From Nanobdellota archaeon (GTDB taxonomy: Archaea; Nanobdellota; Nanobdellia; Woesearchaeales; GW2011-AR9), in the NCBI GenBank assembly GCA_030695605.1, contig JAUYQE010000002.1, positions 1 to 12,091 of the forward strand: 12,091 bases of DNA. Reading direction: 5' to 3'. Every line of letters starts with the position of its first letter. The first letter of the stretch is position 1. The notes below the pieces were generated by a model that was given only the letters and a program-made list of their open reading frames with translations, made no database searches and was not told where the DNA came from. Positions 5,993-12,091 of this stretch are shown here, one piece after another. The position numbers and the translations under genes are program-made.

Positions 5993-8203
5993 CTACTCTT
6001 CCTCTCTTCCTGCACACCGCAGGGCATCCATAACCTCGACGCCCGTTAACCCGTTGTCTACAATGCCAGCGATGTCGTGTACCCTTCCCGGAGCCAGCTG
6101 CTGCCACAGAAGCGACTCGGGATCGGCGACAAAGAGGTCCATCTCAAACCGATCACCATACGTCCAGTAGGCATTGGTGATAATGTGTTCGCCCGTAGCC
6201 TCGTCGATGGATGGATTGCAGCCAGGCAGCTCGCAGGGATATATCTGCGACCGGCAGACACCCAACGCTCCCGTCACATTCCGATACGGATAAATCTCGA
6301 ATTCCCCTCCATTGGTCTGCGCACCCTCATCGGTGAACAGCATCAGGTAAGGGGCAGCATCAGCCCGCCAGGCTAATCGAAAGGACCCGCTTCGATTTGC
6401 CAGTTCGCTTCCGGGCTTGCTCACCAGATAAATGACGTCCATGTTTGGTTCCACGCGGCCGCCGCCATAGCTGACGTCGAGGGATTCCAGATAGGAAATA
6501 ACATTCTCCAGGGAGGTTAATTGACGGACTAAAGCGGGATAGCCAACGCCATATACTTCGTGATTATGGACGCTTCCAAAAGTAATGACGGCAAAACGCT
6601 GATCGTCGCCTTGGAGTGTGGGCAAGTAGCTTTCTAATGCCGAGCGCACTGCAGCAATGACATCCATCATGGACATGCTGCGGTCTATCGCTAAAACCAC
6701 ATCCACTTTCTCGTAGAGCGTTTCATAATTATCTATCACCCCATCACAATTATTGTCCAGCCCATCATCGCAGAGGTCAAACCGCCGGGGTAGCACCTGC
6801 CCTTCGCACGTCGTTGTCCAGTCGCCATTCTCACAAAACTGCGTACCGGAAGCACACCTGCCAATGTCCGCCGTTCCCGCCGGCCCGTCATAGCAGGATC
6901 GGTGCAGCGGGCCTTCTTCGATGGTTGTATCAATGCCTTCGGAACAATCATCGTCGTAGCCGTTGCATTCTTCACTCCGGTGAAACACCCAGGTGGGGTT
7001 TTCAAAGTCCGGGCCGCCTCGACATGGCCCCCATGTTCCATCGTCACGGCATTGCCGCAAGCCATAGCCGCAGGCAGAAACGGTCATTTCTCCTGTTGGA
7101 TTAGTGACCTCCGGATTCCGGCATTCGCTTATTTCTCCGGGCACACAAGCCAGGCAGTTTTCCAGCCCTTCGTCAATCATGCCATTGCAATCATTATCCA
7201 GGCCGTCACATTCTTCGGATTCCGGATGCTGGTCAAAGCACTGCCAAGTGCCGTCTTGGCACACTGCTGTTCCCGGCCGGCATACGCCCACGTACACAGT
7301 GCCTTCCGGTCCGGTGTAGCACCATTCATCGGATACATTTTCATCAACTTCGCCATTACAATTGTCATCAAGATTGTTGCATACTTCTTCTCGGGGAAAA
7401 ATGGCATCCTCGCACTGCAAATCACCATCTTCACAAATGTACTGCCCTGGCTGGCATATGCCCACTGCTTCATCGCTAAAGCTGCAAGTGCCCCAGTAGT
7501 CGGGATAGTCTTCTTCATCAACCCAGCCATCGCAATCATTATCGACGAAATCGCAGATCTCTTCTTCGAGTGGTGCGATGTAGTGTTCGCACGCTGTTAA
7601 AGCACCATCACGGCAAAACTGCTCGCCCAGATGGCAGGCGCTGGGCTTGAACTCGTCATCATAGATGATGAACGTCTCTTCCGGACAGGCAATGGGGCGA
7701 TTCGGAGAAAAGCCGTCATCAATACGCACATTGCAATTATCATCTAACCCATTGCATTCTTCTGCTCCAGGAAAGGCTTCTTGGTTGAGCAGCTGCCAGA
7801 TGCCCTGCTCTTGACCGGCTTGTTCCTCACAGCTGAGCAGCATCGGCCAGCAGGCACATTCGCTGGTTATCGGCAAATGGGTCTCTGCACCTCTGCCATT
7901 TTCGCTCAGGCAGGACGCCTCATTTCCTGGCCCGTACATGTAGAGAAAAGGGGGGCGTAAGCCAACAACCCGCGTGCCTGCCTGGAGAGCAAAATCTTCA
8001 GAGAGGGAAACATCAGCAGAAAGAGGCTCTTGATTCAGGAAAGAAGAATATGCTTCCTCAGGAAAAGGGCAGGCGAACAAAGAGGGTTCGGCTTGTTGTT
8101 CAGGAGCAGAAACGATTTCTTCAGCAGGCTCGCTGCACGAATACGCCGTCGGCAGGGCTGCGAGAGCCAGAGGCAAAAGCCGTCTTTGGAGTGTTTTCAA
8201 CAT
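5993..8203 (-). CDS. Secreted MopE-repeat protein with C-terminal VWA domain (paralogue 1)
   Basis: This 736-residue protein has a signal sequence (Lys/Arg-rich start, hydrophobic residues 9-22) ending at Cys23 followed by acidic residues, so it may be a lipoprotein although the lipobox is poor. Residues of about 45-125 form a Cys-rich domain shared with the neighbouring paralogue (AGTRVVGL, then ASCL, CACWP and SC). Six acidic Cys motifs of the MopE type (such as CDGLDNDCNGMIDEG) lie near residues 150, 217, 275, 332, 413 and 478; their DxNxDGxxD core resembles a calcium-binding loop. Spacer modules carry GPxGT and a later Cys-Gly-Trp pattern. A VWA domain spans about 500-735, with MIDAS DRSMS (507-511), Glu585 after a GGG turn, and Asp625 in LMLFTDEG. 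The likely role is surface adhesion or metal-dependent binding. It has its own promoter and lies 109 bases beyond the stop of its paralogue. Confidence 0.9.
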   Translation of the reverse strand: MLKTLQRRLLPLALAALPTAYSCSEPAEEIVSAPEQQAEPSLFACPFPEEAYSSFLNQEPLSADVSLSEDFALQAGTRVVGLRPPFLYMYGPGNEASCLSENGRGAETHLPITSECACWPMLLSCEEQAGQEQGIWQLLNQEAFPGAEECNGLDDNCNVRIDDGFSPNRPIACPEETFIIYDDEFKPSACHLGEQFCRDGALTACEHYIAPLEEEICDFVDNDCDGWVDEEDYPDYWGTCSFSDEAVGICQPGQYICEDGDLQCEDAIFPREEVCNNLDDNCNGEVDENVSDEWCYTGPEGTVYVGVCRPGTAVCQDGTWQCFDQHPESEECDGLDNDCNGMIDEGLENCLACVPGEISECRNPEVTNPTGEMTVSACGYGLRQCRDDGTWGPCRGGPDFENPTWVFHRSEECNGYDDDCSEGIDTTIEEGPLHRSCYDGPAGTADIGRCASGTQFCENGDWTTTCEGQVLPRRFDLCDDGLDNNCDGVIDNYETLYEKVDVVLAIDRSMSMMDVIAAVRSALESYLPTLQGDDQRFAVITFGSVHNHEVYGVGYPALVRQLTSLENVISYLESLDVSYGGGRVEPNMDVIYLVSKPGSELANRSGSFRLAWRADAAPYLMLFTDEGAQTNGGEFEIYPYRNVTGALGVCRSQIYPCELPGCNPSIDEATGEHIITNAYWTYGDRFEMDLFVADPESLLWQQLAPGRVHDIAGIVDNGLTGVEVMDALRCAGREEE
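6731..7759 (-). repeat. Six MopE-type acidic Cys motifs in paralogue 1
   Basis: The encoded motifs are CNGLDDNCNVRIDDG, CDFVDNDCDGWVDEE, CNNLDDNCNGEVDEN, CDGLDNDCNGMIDEG, CNGYDDDCSEGIDTT and CDDGLDNNCDGVIDN. Spacing is uneven because different Cys-containing spacer modules lie between them. At the DNA level the CAATTATTATCC-like core (as seen on the + strand) recurs. The first and fifth copies have lost consensus residues of the DG..DE part. Confidence 0.85.
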
Positions 8204-8260
8204 CGATGGGCATCCCTATCACCCCAATGTCAGCAAGTTTCTGGAAAAAGTATGTTGGAA

Positions 8261-8270
8261 TATATAAATC
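8261..8270 (-). promoter_or_regulatory. TATA box of MopE-VWA paralogue 1
   Basis: On the - strand the sequence reads GATTTATATA. Its centre is about 62 bases before the ATG at 8203, predicting a leader near 36 bases that contains GGGGTGATAGGG, a possible though distant SD. It shows that this gene need not depend on transcription from the upstream paralogue. Confidence 0.55.
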
Positions 8271-8312
8271 TTAATGGGTAAAATTGTTGAGAATTATCAA
8301 AATGCTTTTTTC

Positions 8313-10532
8313 TTATTCTCCTTCTTCTGGATCTGCTTCCGTGCACAGCAATTCCTGGGCGATGGCCATATTCGGGGAAAGTGTTCCGGTGCGTACCAAA
8401 TCTTGGATGTTGTAGGTTTCGCCCAGCGGTTCCCAAAATGCTTGATATGGCGTGCTCACATAAAAATAGACAAGTACGGGATCGCCATCAACCCAATATT
8501 CATTGGTTGCTGAATTGCAGCCGGGCAACTGGCAGGGATAAATATTGGCAGCACAGGCATTGCGTGCTTCTTCCAGATTGCTATACGGAAGGAGCGGCGC
8601 ATCTGGTCGGGCTCCATCTAACGGATCCACATTCGTCTGCGGCTCTTCGTCCCCTAACAATATTATCGCTGGCGTGGCATCAGGCCTCCAGTTGATGTCC
8701 AGTGGATCGCTCGGATCCGTCAGCAGGTAGGTCACATCAGCGCTCGGCTCGAGATGCCCACCCCAACTCACCAACTCATCTAAAGCAGCTATCGTGTCTT
8801 CCAGGCTGCTCAACGGCAGGTACATCTCTGCTGCACCTTGCCCATAGCCGGGAATCTCATGCATATGCCCAAAAAGAAGAATAGAGAAACGGTGGTCTTC
8901 CCCTCCGATGGTGGGCAGAAATTGCCGTAAAGCATCAGTGACTGCCTCGATATACGTCGACATGGAACCACTGGTATCGATGGGGATGACGATGTCTAAT
9001 TTTCCATATCTTCTCTCGTAATCATCGATAACCCCATCGCAATTATTATCCAGGCCATCGCCGCAGTAATCATTTCCATCCGGCAGCACTTCATCGCAGT
9101 ACGACGGCGTCCAGGTTCCCGAAGAACAGACCTGCTGTCCGGCCTGGCAGATGCCGACGCCTTCGGTTCCCGGAGGCCCATTATAACACTCTCTGCTGAG
9201 CGGTGTAAACGTGCCGCTTTCGTCAATAGTTCCATCAACCGCATCATCGCAATCATCATCATAGAGGTTACAGAGCAGGAAATCCCACTCGTCCTGCAGA
9301 ATCACGTCACTGGGAACTTCGCAGTCACTCCACGTACGGTTTTCCAGGCAGATGCGGAGGCCGTAGCCGCAGTCATATTGTTCAATGAGATTTCCTTCGG
9401 TATCATGCCGTTCGGGGAACTGGCAGAGGGTCACGCTGCCCGGCTCGCAGGACGCACAGCTGGCAGCAAAGCCTTCGTCGATAACACCATCACAGTTATT
9501 ATCCAGACCGTCACAGACTTCTTCCTCGGGTAGCGTGTCATAGCAGACCAGCTCACCGTTCTCGCAGATCTGCGGCCCGGCCCGGCAGATGCCGACATTT
9601 AATGTTCCCGCGGGCCCCGTGTAACAGAGCTGTTCGGGGATATTCTCATTAGTCTGCCCGTCGCAGTCATTGTCGTCTCCATCACATACCTCGTCGGTCG
9701 GCCATACCGCTTCCCGACAGATAATCTCTCCATCTTCCCTACATTCATTATAGCCTCGTTGGCAAATACCAATGTCATTGTATCCGCATCGCCCATAATC
9801 GTCTTCGTCAATCAGGCGGTCACAATCATCATCCAGGCCATTGCAGGGATCGCTCTCCATCGGCCCGATGTAATCCTGGCATTCGGTGAAAGCTCCGTCG
9901 ATGCAATATTGCGTTCCGAGACGGCAAATGCTGGGCTTGAAATCGTCATTGGTAATAATAGTCGGATTTTCCGGGCAGTATATTGGCCTATTGGGCTCAA
10001 AGCCATCATCAACAACGCCATCACAATTATTATCCTGGCCGTCGCAATATTCTAACTCTGGGAACGATTCATCGGTCAAGAGCTCCCAGGAGGGAACCGG
10101 TTCGCGTTCCGGATCCAGGAAACAGCTATAGGCTGCTGGCCAGCAGCCGCAATCGGGATCCGGAGTAAGCGTTGTCGCGCCGCTCTGGGGGAGGCGATCA
10201 TCGAGGCAGCTGGCGGTATTCTCTGGCGCGTAGGCATGCAGGAGATACCTGCTCAGGCCTACTACCCGCGTTCCTGCCGGCAAATCCAGGCCTCCGGAAA
10301 GCGTCGCCGGTTCGGCAAGCGGTGTTCCGGACTCAAAAGCATTCAGGACAGAGGAAGGCAAGGGGCATTCGGGCAGATAGGATTGCTGAGGAGGATCTTC
10401 TGCACCCGGCAATGCTGTTGGCTGTGCAAGAATGGGCTGCTCTTCATCACAGGCGGGTCCTGCGATTCCTACAGCTAAAGAAGCGCTGAACACTAAATCT
10501 CGTAATGAACGTCTGGCCCGGGAGAACATCAT
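8313..10532 (-). CDS. Secreted MopE-repeat protein with C-terminal VWA domain (paralogue 2)
   Basis: This 739-residue protein has the same architecture as its downstream neighbour. An Arg-rich start and hydrophobic residues 13-27 end at Cys28-Asp-Glu-Glu, again a possible lipoprotein. A conserved N-terminal domain (about 55-140) contains AGTRVVGL, ASCL, CGCWP and YSC. Six acidic Cys motifs sit near residues 163, 230, 283, 340, 421 and 490. GPxGT modules lie at about 303-330 and 449-479, and a CGYGLRxC module near 388. The VWA domain (about 511-735) has a canonical MIDAS DTSGS (519-523), Glu595 after WGG, Asp628 in ILLGDEE, and a Cys insert IYPCQLPGCN (664-673). The ATG at 10532 has SD GGTGAT six bases upstream; a second ATG follows at once. 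The protein probably sits on the cell surface and binds calcium and a ligand. Relationship to the other paralogue indicates a tandem duplication, now diverged. Confidence 0.9.
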   Translation of the reverse strand: MMFSRARRSLRDLVFSASLAVGIAGPACDEEQPILAQPTALPGAEDPPQQSYLPECPLPSSVLNAFESGTPLAEPATLSGGLDLPAGTRVVGLSRYLLHAYAPENTASCLDDRLPQSGATTLTPDPDCGCWPAAYSCFLDPEREPVPSWELLTDESFPELEYCDGQDNNCDGVVDDGFEPNRPIYCPENPTIITNDDFKPSICRLGTQYCIDGAFTECQDYIGPMESDPCNGLDDDCDRLIDEDDYGRCGYNDIGICQRGYNECREDGEIICREAVWPTDEVCDGDDNDCDGQTNENIPEQLCYTGPAGTLNVGICRAGPQICENGELVCYDTLPEEEVCDGLDNNCDGVIDEGFAASCASCEPGSVTLCQFPERHDTEGNLIEQYDCGYGLRICLENRTWSDCEVPSDVILQDEWDFLLCNLYDDDCDDAVDGTIDESGTFTPLSRECYNGPPGTEGVGICQAGQQVCSSGTWTPSYCDEVLPDGNDYCGDGLDNNCDGVIDDYERRYGKLDIVIPIDTSGSMSTYIEAVTDALRQFLPTIGGEDHRFSILLFGHMHEIPGYGQGAAEMYLPLSSLEDTIAALDELVSWGGHLEPSADVTYLLTDPSDPLDINWRPDATPAIILLGDEEPQTNVDPLDGARPDAPLLPYSNLEEARNACAANIYPCQLPGCNSATNEYWVDGDPVLVYFYVSTPYQAFWEPLGETYNIQDLVRTGTLSPNMAIAQELLCTEADPEEGE
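9018..10052 (-). repeat. Six MopE-type acidic Cys motifs in paralogue 2
   Basis: The encoded motifs are CDGQDNNCDGVVDDG, CNGLDDDCDRLIDED, CDGDDNDCDGQTNEN, CDGLDNNCDGVIDEG, CNLYDDDCDDAVDGT and CGDGLDNNCDGVIDD. They occupy the same order and relative places as the six copies of the other paralogue, so the duplication happened after the array was formed. The third copy has Asn instead of the consensus late Asp, and the fifth is degenerate in both proteins. Confidence 0.85.
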
Positions 10533-10538
10533 AGAACC

Positions 10539-10610
10539 ATCACCAAGAAAATGGCTAAGAACGCCCCACTCTCGCCCATGGGATGGGGGAATGAAAGGGG
10601 ATATTTAAAG
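10539..10610 (-). promoter_or_regulatory. Promoter and ribosome binding site of MopE-VWA paralogue 2
   Basis: On the - strand CTTTAAATAT (10601-10610) is a TATA match that predicts transcription starting around 10580 and a leader near 48 bases. The SD GGTGAT (10539-10544) lies six bases before the ATG and fixes the start. Unlike the leaderless genes in this window, this one has a proper leader. Confidence 0.6.
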
Positions 10611-10657
10611 GTTGTGCGAGTTCAGCTTCTTTCCCGTGGTAGCTAGAAGAAAACTTC

Positions 10658-11170
10658 TTAATCAAGAATCGAATCCAGCTCATACATTGCGGTGACGGTC
10701 TTTTTCAGATCCACTATCATCTTCGTGACTGTATCCTGCAGGGTCGGCGGCGCTAGGGCATATTTCGGTTCTCGGCCAAGAAGAAGATCATAGACTTCCT
10801 CTCGCGTTTTTTCTACCTCTGGAATTCCGTTACGTTCAATAATCATGTGCAATCGCCGTCGTGTCAGGTAAGGATAAGTAAGCACCTGAGGAACGGCAAC
10901 GTCCAGTCGACCTTCCACCCAGCCAATTAAACCCTCGAGAACATCCGCTGCGACTTCACGGTTTGGTCTCGTGTCGGCGCTTGTTGGGATAAGGCGGGGA
11001 GGGATTCTTAATCCTTCATTGTTCTGAGGATAAAGGATCCTATGTGCTGCGCACCATTCAGCATAATGCGTAATCTTCTGTAATTCAGGAGGTTCGGTGG
11101 GCTCAATCTTTGGCTCACAGTCACTAGAAGTATATCCTCTTTCATCCGGCAATTTTGATGAATTGCTCAT
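10658..11170 (-). CDS. Hypothetical protein, 170 residues
   Basis: I do not recognise this protein. It is soluble, with no signal peptide. The first 30 residues are polar and Pro/Glu-rich and probably disordered. After that come mixed helical segments: AEWCAAHRILYPQNNEG near residue 37, ADVLEGLIGWVEGRLDVAVPQ near 75, YLTRRRLHMIIERNGIPE near 102, and a C-terminal helix (TVTKMIVDLKKTVTAMYEL). The segment RRRLHMIIERNGIPEVEKTREEVYDLLLGRE could be a helix-turn-helix-like element, but this is a guess. The ATG at 11170 is about 30 bases downstream of a TATA box, giving almost no leader. It precedes the MopE-VWA pair on the same strand, but 125 bases and a separate promoter separate them. Confidence 0.72.
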   Translation of the reverse strand: MSNSSKLPDERGYTSSDCEPKIEPTEPPELQKITHYAEWCAAHRILYPQNNEGLRIPPRLIPTSADTRPNREVAADVLEGLIGWVEGRLDVAVPQVLTYPYLTRRRLHMIIERNGIPEVEKTREEVYDLLLGREPKYALAPPTLQDTVTKMIVDLKKTVTAMYELDSILD

Positions 11171-11195
11171 AGGTGAATGATTGATGAGGTATGCT

Positions 11196-11205
11196 GCTTA
11201 AATAC
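11196..11205 (-). promoter_or_regulatory. TATA box of the 170-residue hypothetical gene
   Basis: On the - strand the sequence reads GTATTTAAGC, about 30 bases before the ATG at 11170. Transcription would begin a few bases before the start codon. Confidence 0.5.
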
Positions 11206-11430
11206 TTTATTGAACATTTTAGCTATTAATCCTAAAAGCGGGGCATCTGCTTTTGAGGCTAATGCCCCACCTTCCAAACCGCCATTTTAGGGGGTGGGAT
11301 ATAGAATTTGAGTATAATGCCCCGGCCGGACAAGAATCGTCTATTCCGAGTTCCCGACCTTAACGGAACTCAGGTAATTAGCCTTCTACAACTGGGAAGA
11401 ACCCGAAGTTTTTAAATGTTGCCCAAAGCT
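11206..11430. other. Intergenic stretch with inverted repeats
   Basis: No convincing gene is present. GGGGCAT (11240-11246) pairs with ATGCCCC (11262-11268). CCCACC near 11267 could instead pair with GGTGGG near 11294, so the two pairings compete. TAATGCCCC recurs at 11315-11323. A stronger hairpin has arms GAGTTCC (11348-11354) and GGAACTC (11365-11371), extended by CC/GG past a bulged A. A run GTTTTT lies at 11408-11413. A 37-codon ORF from 11177 is not supported. The region may hold a small RNA or regulatory structures for the flanking - strand genes. Confidence 0.4.
11328..11413 (+). ncRNA. Possible small structured RNA
   Basis: A TATA-like GATATAGAAT (11299-11308) lies about 25 bases before G11328. 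The following 86 bases can form three consecutive stems: a short GAAT/ATTC, the strong GAGTTCC/GGAACTC hairpin, and GGG/CCC just before GTTTTT, a possible terminator. It does not fit a tRNA, and no C/D or H/ACA boxes were found. This is a weak candidate from layout alone, and the same hairpin could work on the - strand instead. Confidence 0.18.
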
Positions 11431-11634
11431 TCAAATTTTCTCTACCAATTCCAGAATTTTTTTCACGTTCCTATCAATCTGAATTACTTTTTCTTGAAAG
11501 AATGCGTCTTGTTCCAGCGCTACAGACCGAAGATATTCCGAAACATGGGAAAACCCTTTTACTCGTGAGTTGATTTTCACCCGCTCATACTCATCGTTAG
11601 CAAGCCGAAGATAAACCCTATTGAGTTTTACCAT
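11431..11634 (-). CDS. Small ribbon-helix-helix DNA-binding protein
   Basis: The 67-residue protein beginning MVKLNRVYLRL looks like an RHH (MetJ/Arc-type) regulator: a short beta strand (NRVYLRLANDEYERV) that would pair with that of a second subunit in the DNA major groove, a first helix, a turn with Gly-Phe, and a second helix with SEYLRSVAL. A C-terminal helix (QIDRNVKKILELVEKI) may extend the dimer. I chose the ATG at 11634 because a TATA-like box lies 26 bases upstream; a TTG at 11652 would add six residues but would lie between the TATA box and the expected transcription start. The gene diverges from lemA over a short region with repeats, where it may bind and repress itself or its neighbour. 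It could alternatively be the antitoxin of a pair, but no toxin gene is adjacent. Confidence 0.75.
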   Translation of the reverse strand: MVKLNRVYLRLANDEYERVKINSRVKGFSHVSEYLRSVALEQDAFFQEKVIQIDRNVKKILELVEKI

Positions 11635-11655
11635 CAATGAGAAGAACTTCAAAGA

Positions 11656-11666
11656 TTATTTATTTG
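11656..11666 (-). promoter_or_regulatory. TATA box of the RHH gene
   Basis: On the - strand the sequence reads CAAATAAATAA, centred about 26 bases before the ATG at 11634. This is leaderless spacing and favours that ATG over the upstream TTG. Confidence 0.5.
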
Positions 11667-11673
11667 TCACCCC

Positions 11674-11741
11674 CACCAAAACGGACACCAAAAAGGTGAG
11701 AATTTTCTCATCCTCACTCTGGTATACGCCGACCACCAAAA
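11674..11741. promoter_or_regulatory. Candidate operator between the RHH gene and lemA
   Basis: CACCAAAA occurs three times in the same direction, at 11674, 11686 and 11734, spaced 12 and 48 bases. Between them TGAGAA (11697-11702) and TTCTCA (11705-11710) form an inverted repeat with a two-base spacer, flanked by a looser GTGAG/CTCAC pair. RHH proteins usually bind short repeated or inverted sites near their own promoter, which makes this a reasonable operator. Binding is inferred. Confidence 0.35.
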
Positions 11742-11742
11742 G

Positions 11743-11752
11743 CCTTAAAAAG
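11743..11752 (+). promoter_or_regulatory. TATA box of lemA
   Basis: CCTTAAAAAG has its centre about 28 bases before the ATG at 11776, predicting a transcript with almost no leader. No SD is present. One CACCAAAA copy (11734-11741) lies directly upstream, where a bound protein could affect promoter recognition. Confidence 0.5.
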
Positions 11753-11775
11753 TTACGGACGTTCTATCCCTACAC

Positions 11776-12091
11776 ATGGTATCTGGTACTTGGATCGGCT
11801 TGGGAATTGTAGCGTTTCTCGTGCTCCTCTTGATTTATGTCTATAATAGCCTCATCCGGCTCCGGATAAGAGTACATAATGCCTGGAGCCACATTGAAGT
11901 GCAGTTAAAACGGCGGTATGACCTTATTCCTAACCTAGTTAATACGGTAAAAGGATATATGAAACATGAGCGAAGAGTGCTTGAAAATGTGACCAAGATG
12001 AGGGCGGCACTGGTTAGGGGATCTTTGGCGCAGAAAGCTGCCGCCTCAAATCAAATAACCGAAGCCTTGAAGTCCATCTTTGCCGTCGCTG
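11776..12091 (+). CDS. lemA: LemA family membrane protein (5' part)
   Basis: The first 105 codons of a LemA protein are present and the gene runs off the window end. An N-terminal membrane segment (about residues 5-23, TWIGLGIVAFLVLLLIYVY) is followed by the family signature: YNSLIRLRIRV, NAWSHIEVQLKRRYDLIPNL, VNTVKGYMKHE and VLENVTKMRAAL. LemA proteins have a short N-terminal exposed part, one membrane helix and an antiparallel helical bundle. Their biochemical function is not settled. They are often followed by TPM-domain (YgcG-like) or HtpX genes, which here would lie beyond the window. The ATG is the first in frame and is placed 28 bases after a TATA box. The RHH gene is divergent. Confidence 0.93.
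   Translation, partial: MVSGTWIGLGIVAFLVLLLIYVYNSLIRLRIRVHNAWSHIEVQLKRRYDLIPNLVNTVKGYMKHERRVLENVTKMRAALVRGSLAQKAAASNQITEALKSIFAVA

Noticed and set aside
6902..7600. Long + strand ORF of 232 codons opposite MopE-VWA paralogue 1, with similar ones opposite paralogue 2
   Set aside because: It is a mirror of the repetitive Asp/Asn/Cys codons on the other strand. The - strand reading has clear domains, and the + strand protein has none.
6731..10052. CRISPR-like periodic repeats
   Set aside because: The short repeated DNA cores are codons of the acidic Cys motifs within open frames, with irregular spacing and no unique spacers.
11177..11290. 37-codon + strand ORF between the hypothetical gene and the RHH gene
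   Set aside because: It overlaps the promoter of the divergent gene, has no recognisable sequence and runs through the inverted repeats.
11325..11413. tRNA gene in the intergenic stretch
   Set aside because: No acceptor stem pairing, no GTTCGA-type T loop and no D-arm consensus on either strand.
11635..11652. TTG start for the RHH protein
   Set aside because: It would fall between the TATA box and the expected transcription start, whereas the ATG at 11634 is at leaderless distance.

Overview
The window is archaeal. It carries archaeal-type ribosomal proteins L1, L10/P0 and L12, the last with the archaeal alanine-rich hinge and the GLGALFG tail. Promoters look like archaeal TATA boxes (TTTATAAA-like), and several sit about 26-30 bases before an ATG, as expected for leaderless or near-leaderless transcripts. 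Large secreted proteins with MopE-type repeats and a VWA domain, small hypothetical genes and a compact layout would fit a DPANN archaeon (Woesearchaeota or a relative). That placement is inference and has not been tested by phylogeny.

Positions 1-2541 hold a ribosomal stalk cluster on the + strand: L1 behind a TATA box with a Shine-Dalgarno (SD) hairpin, then L10, then L12, closed by a long pyrimidine tract that acts as a terminator. L10 is long and lacks the usual acidic tail. Positions 2598-3482 hold a leaderless gene for a long coiled-coil protein resembling COG1340. It converges on two unrecognised genes on the - strand: a small, possibly winged-helix protein (3509-3904) and a helical protein (3918-5027). 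The TATA box of the small gene lies inside the last codons of the larger one.

Positions 5170-5898 encode a membrane-anchored or secreted protein built from about eight cysteine-paired repeats. It converges on the most striking part of the window, two tandem paralogues on the - strand (5993-8203 and 8313-10532; 736 and 739 residues). Each has a signal sequence, a conserved Cys-rich N-terminal domain, six MopE-type acidic Cys motifs and a C-terminal VWA domain. The VWA metal site resembles that of integrin beta I-like domains. Each gene has its own promoter. They are likely cell-surface calcium-binding or adhesion proteins.

Positions 10658-12091 hold an unrecognised gene (- strand), an intergenic stretch with inverted repeats and a possible small RNA, a small ribbon-helix-helix (RHH) regulator (- strand), and the start of lemA (+ strand, cut by the window end). 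The RHH gene and lemA diverge from a short region with three CACCAAAA copies and a palindrome, so local or autoregulation is plausible. Nothing looks like an insertion sequence, a CRISPR array, a tRNA or an rRNA.
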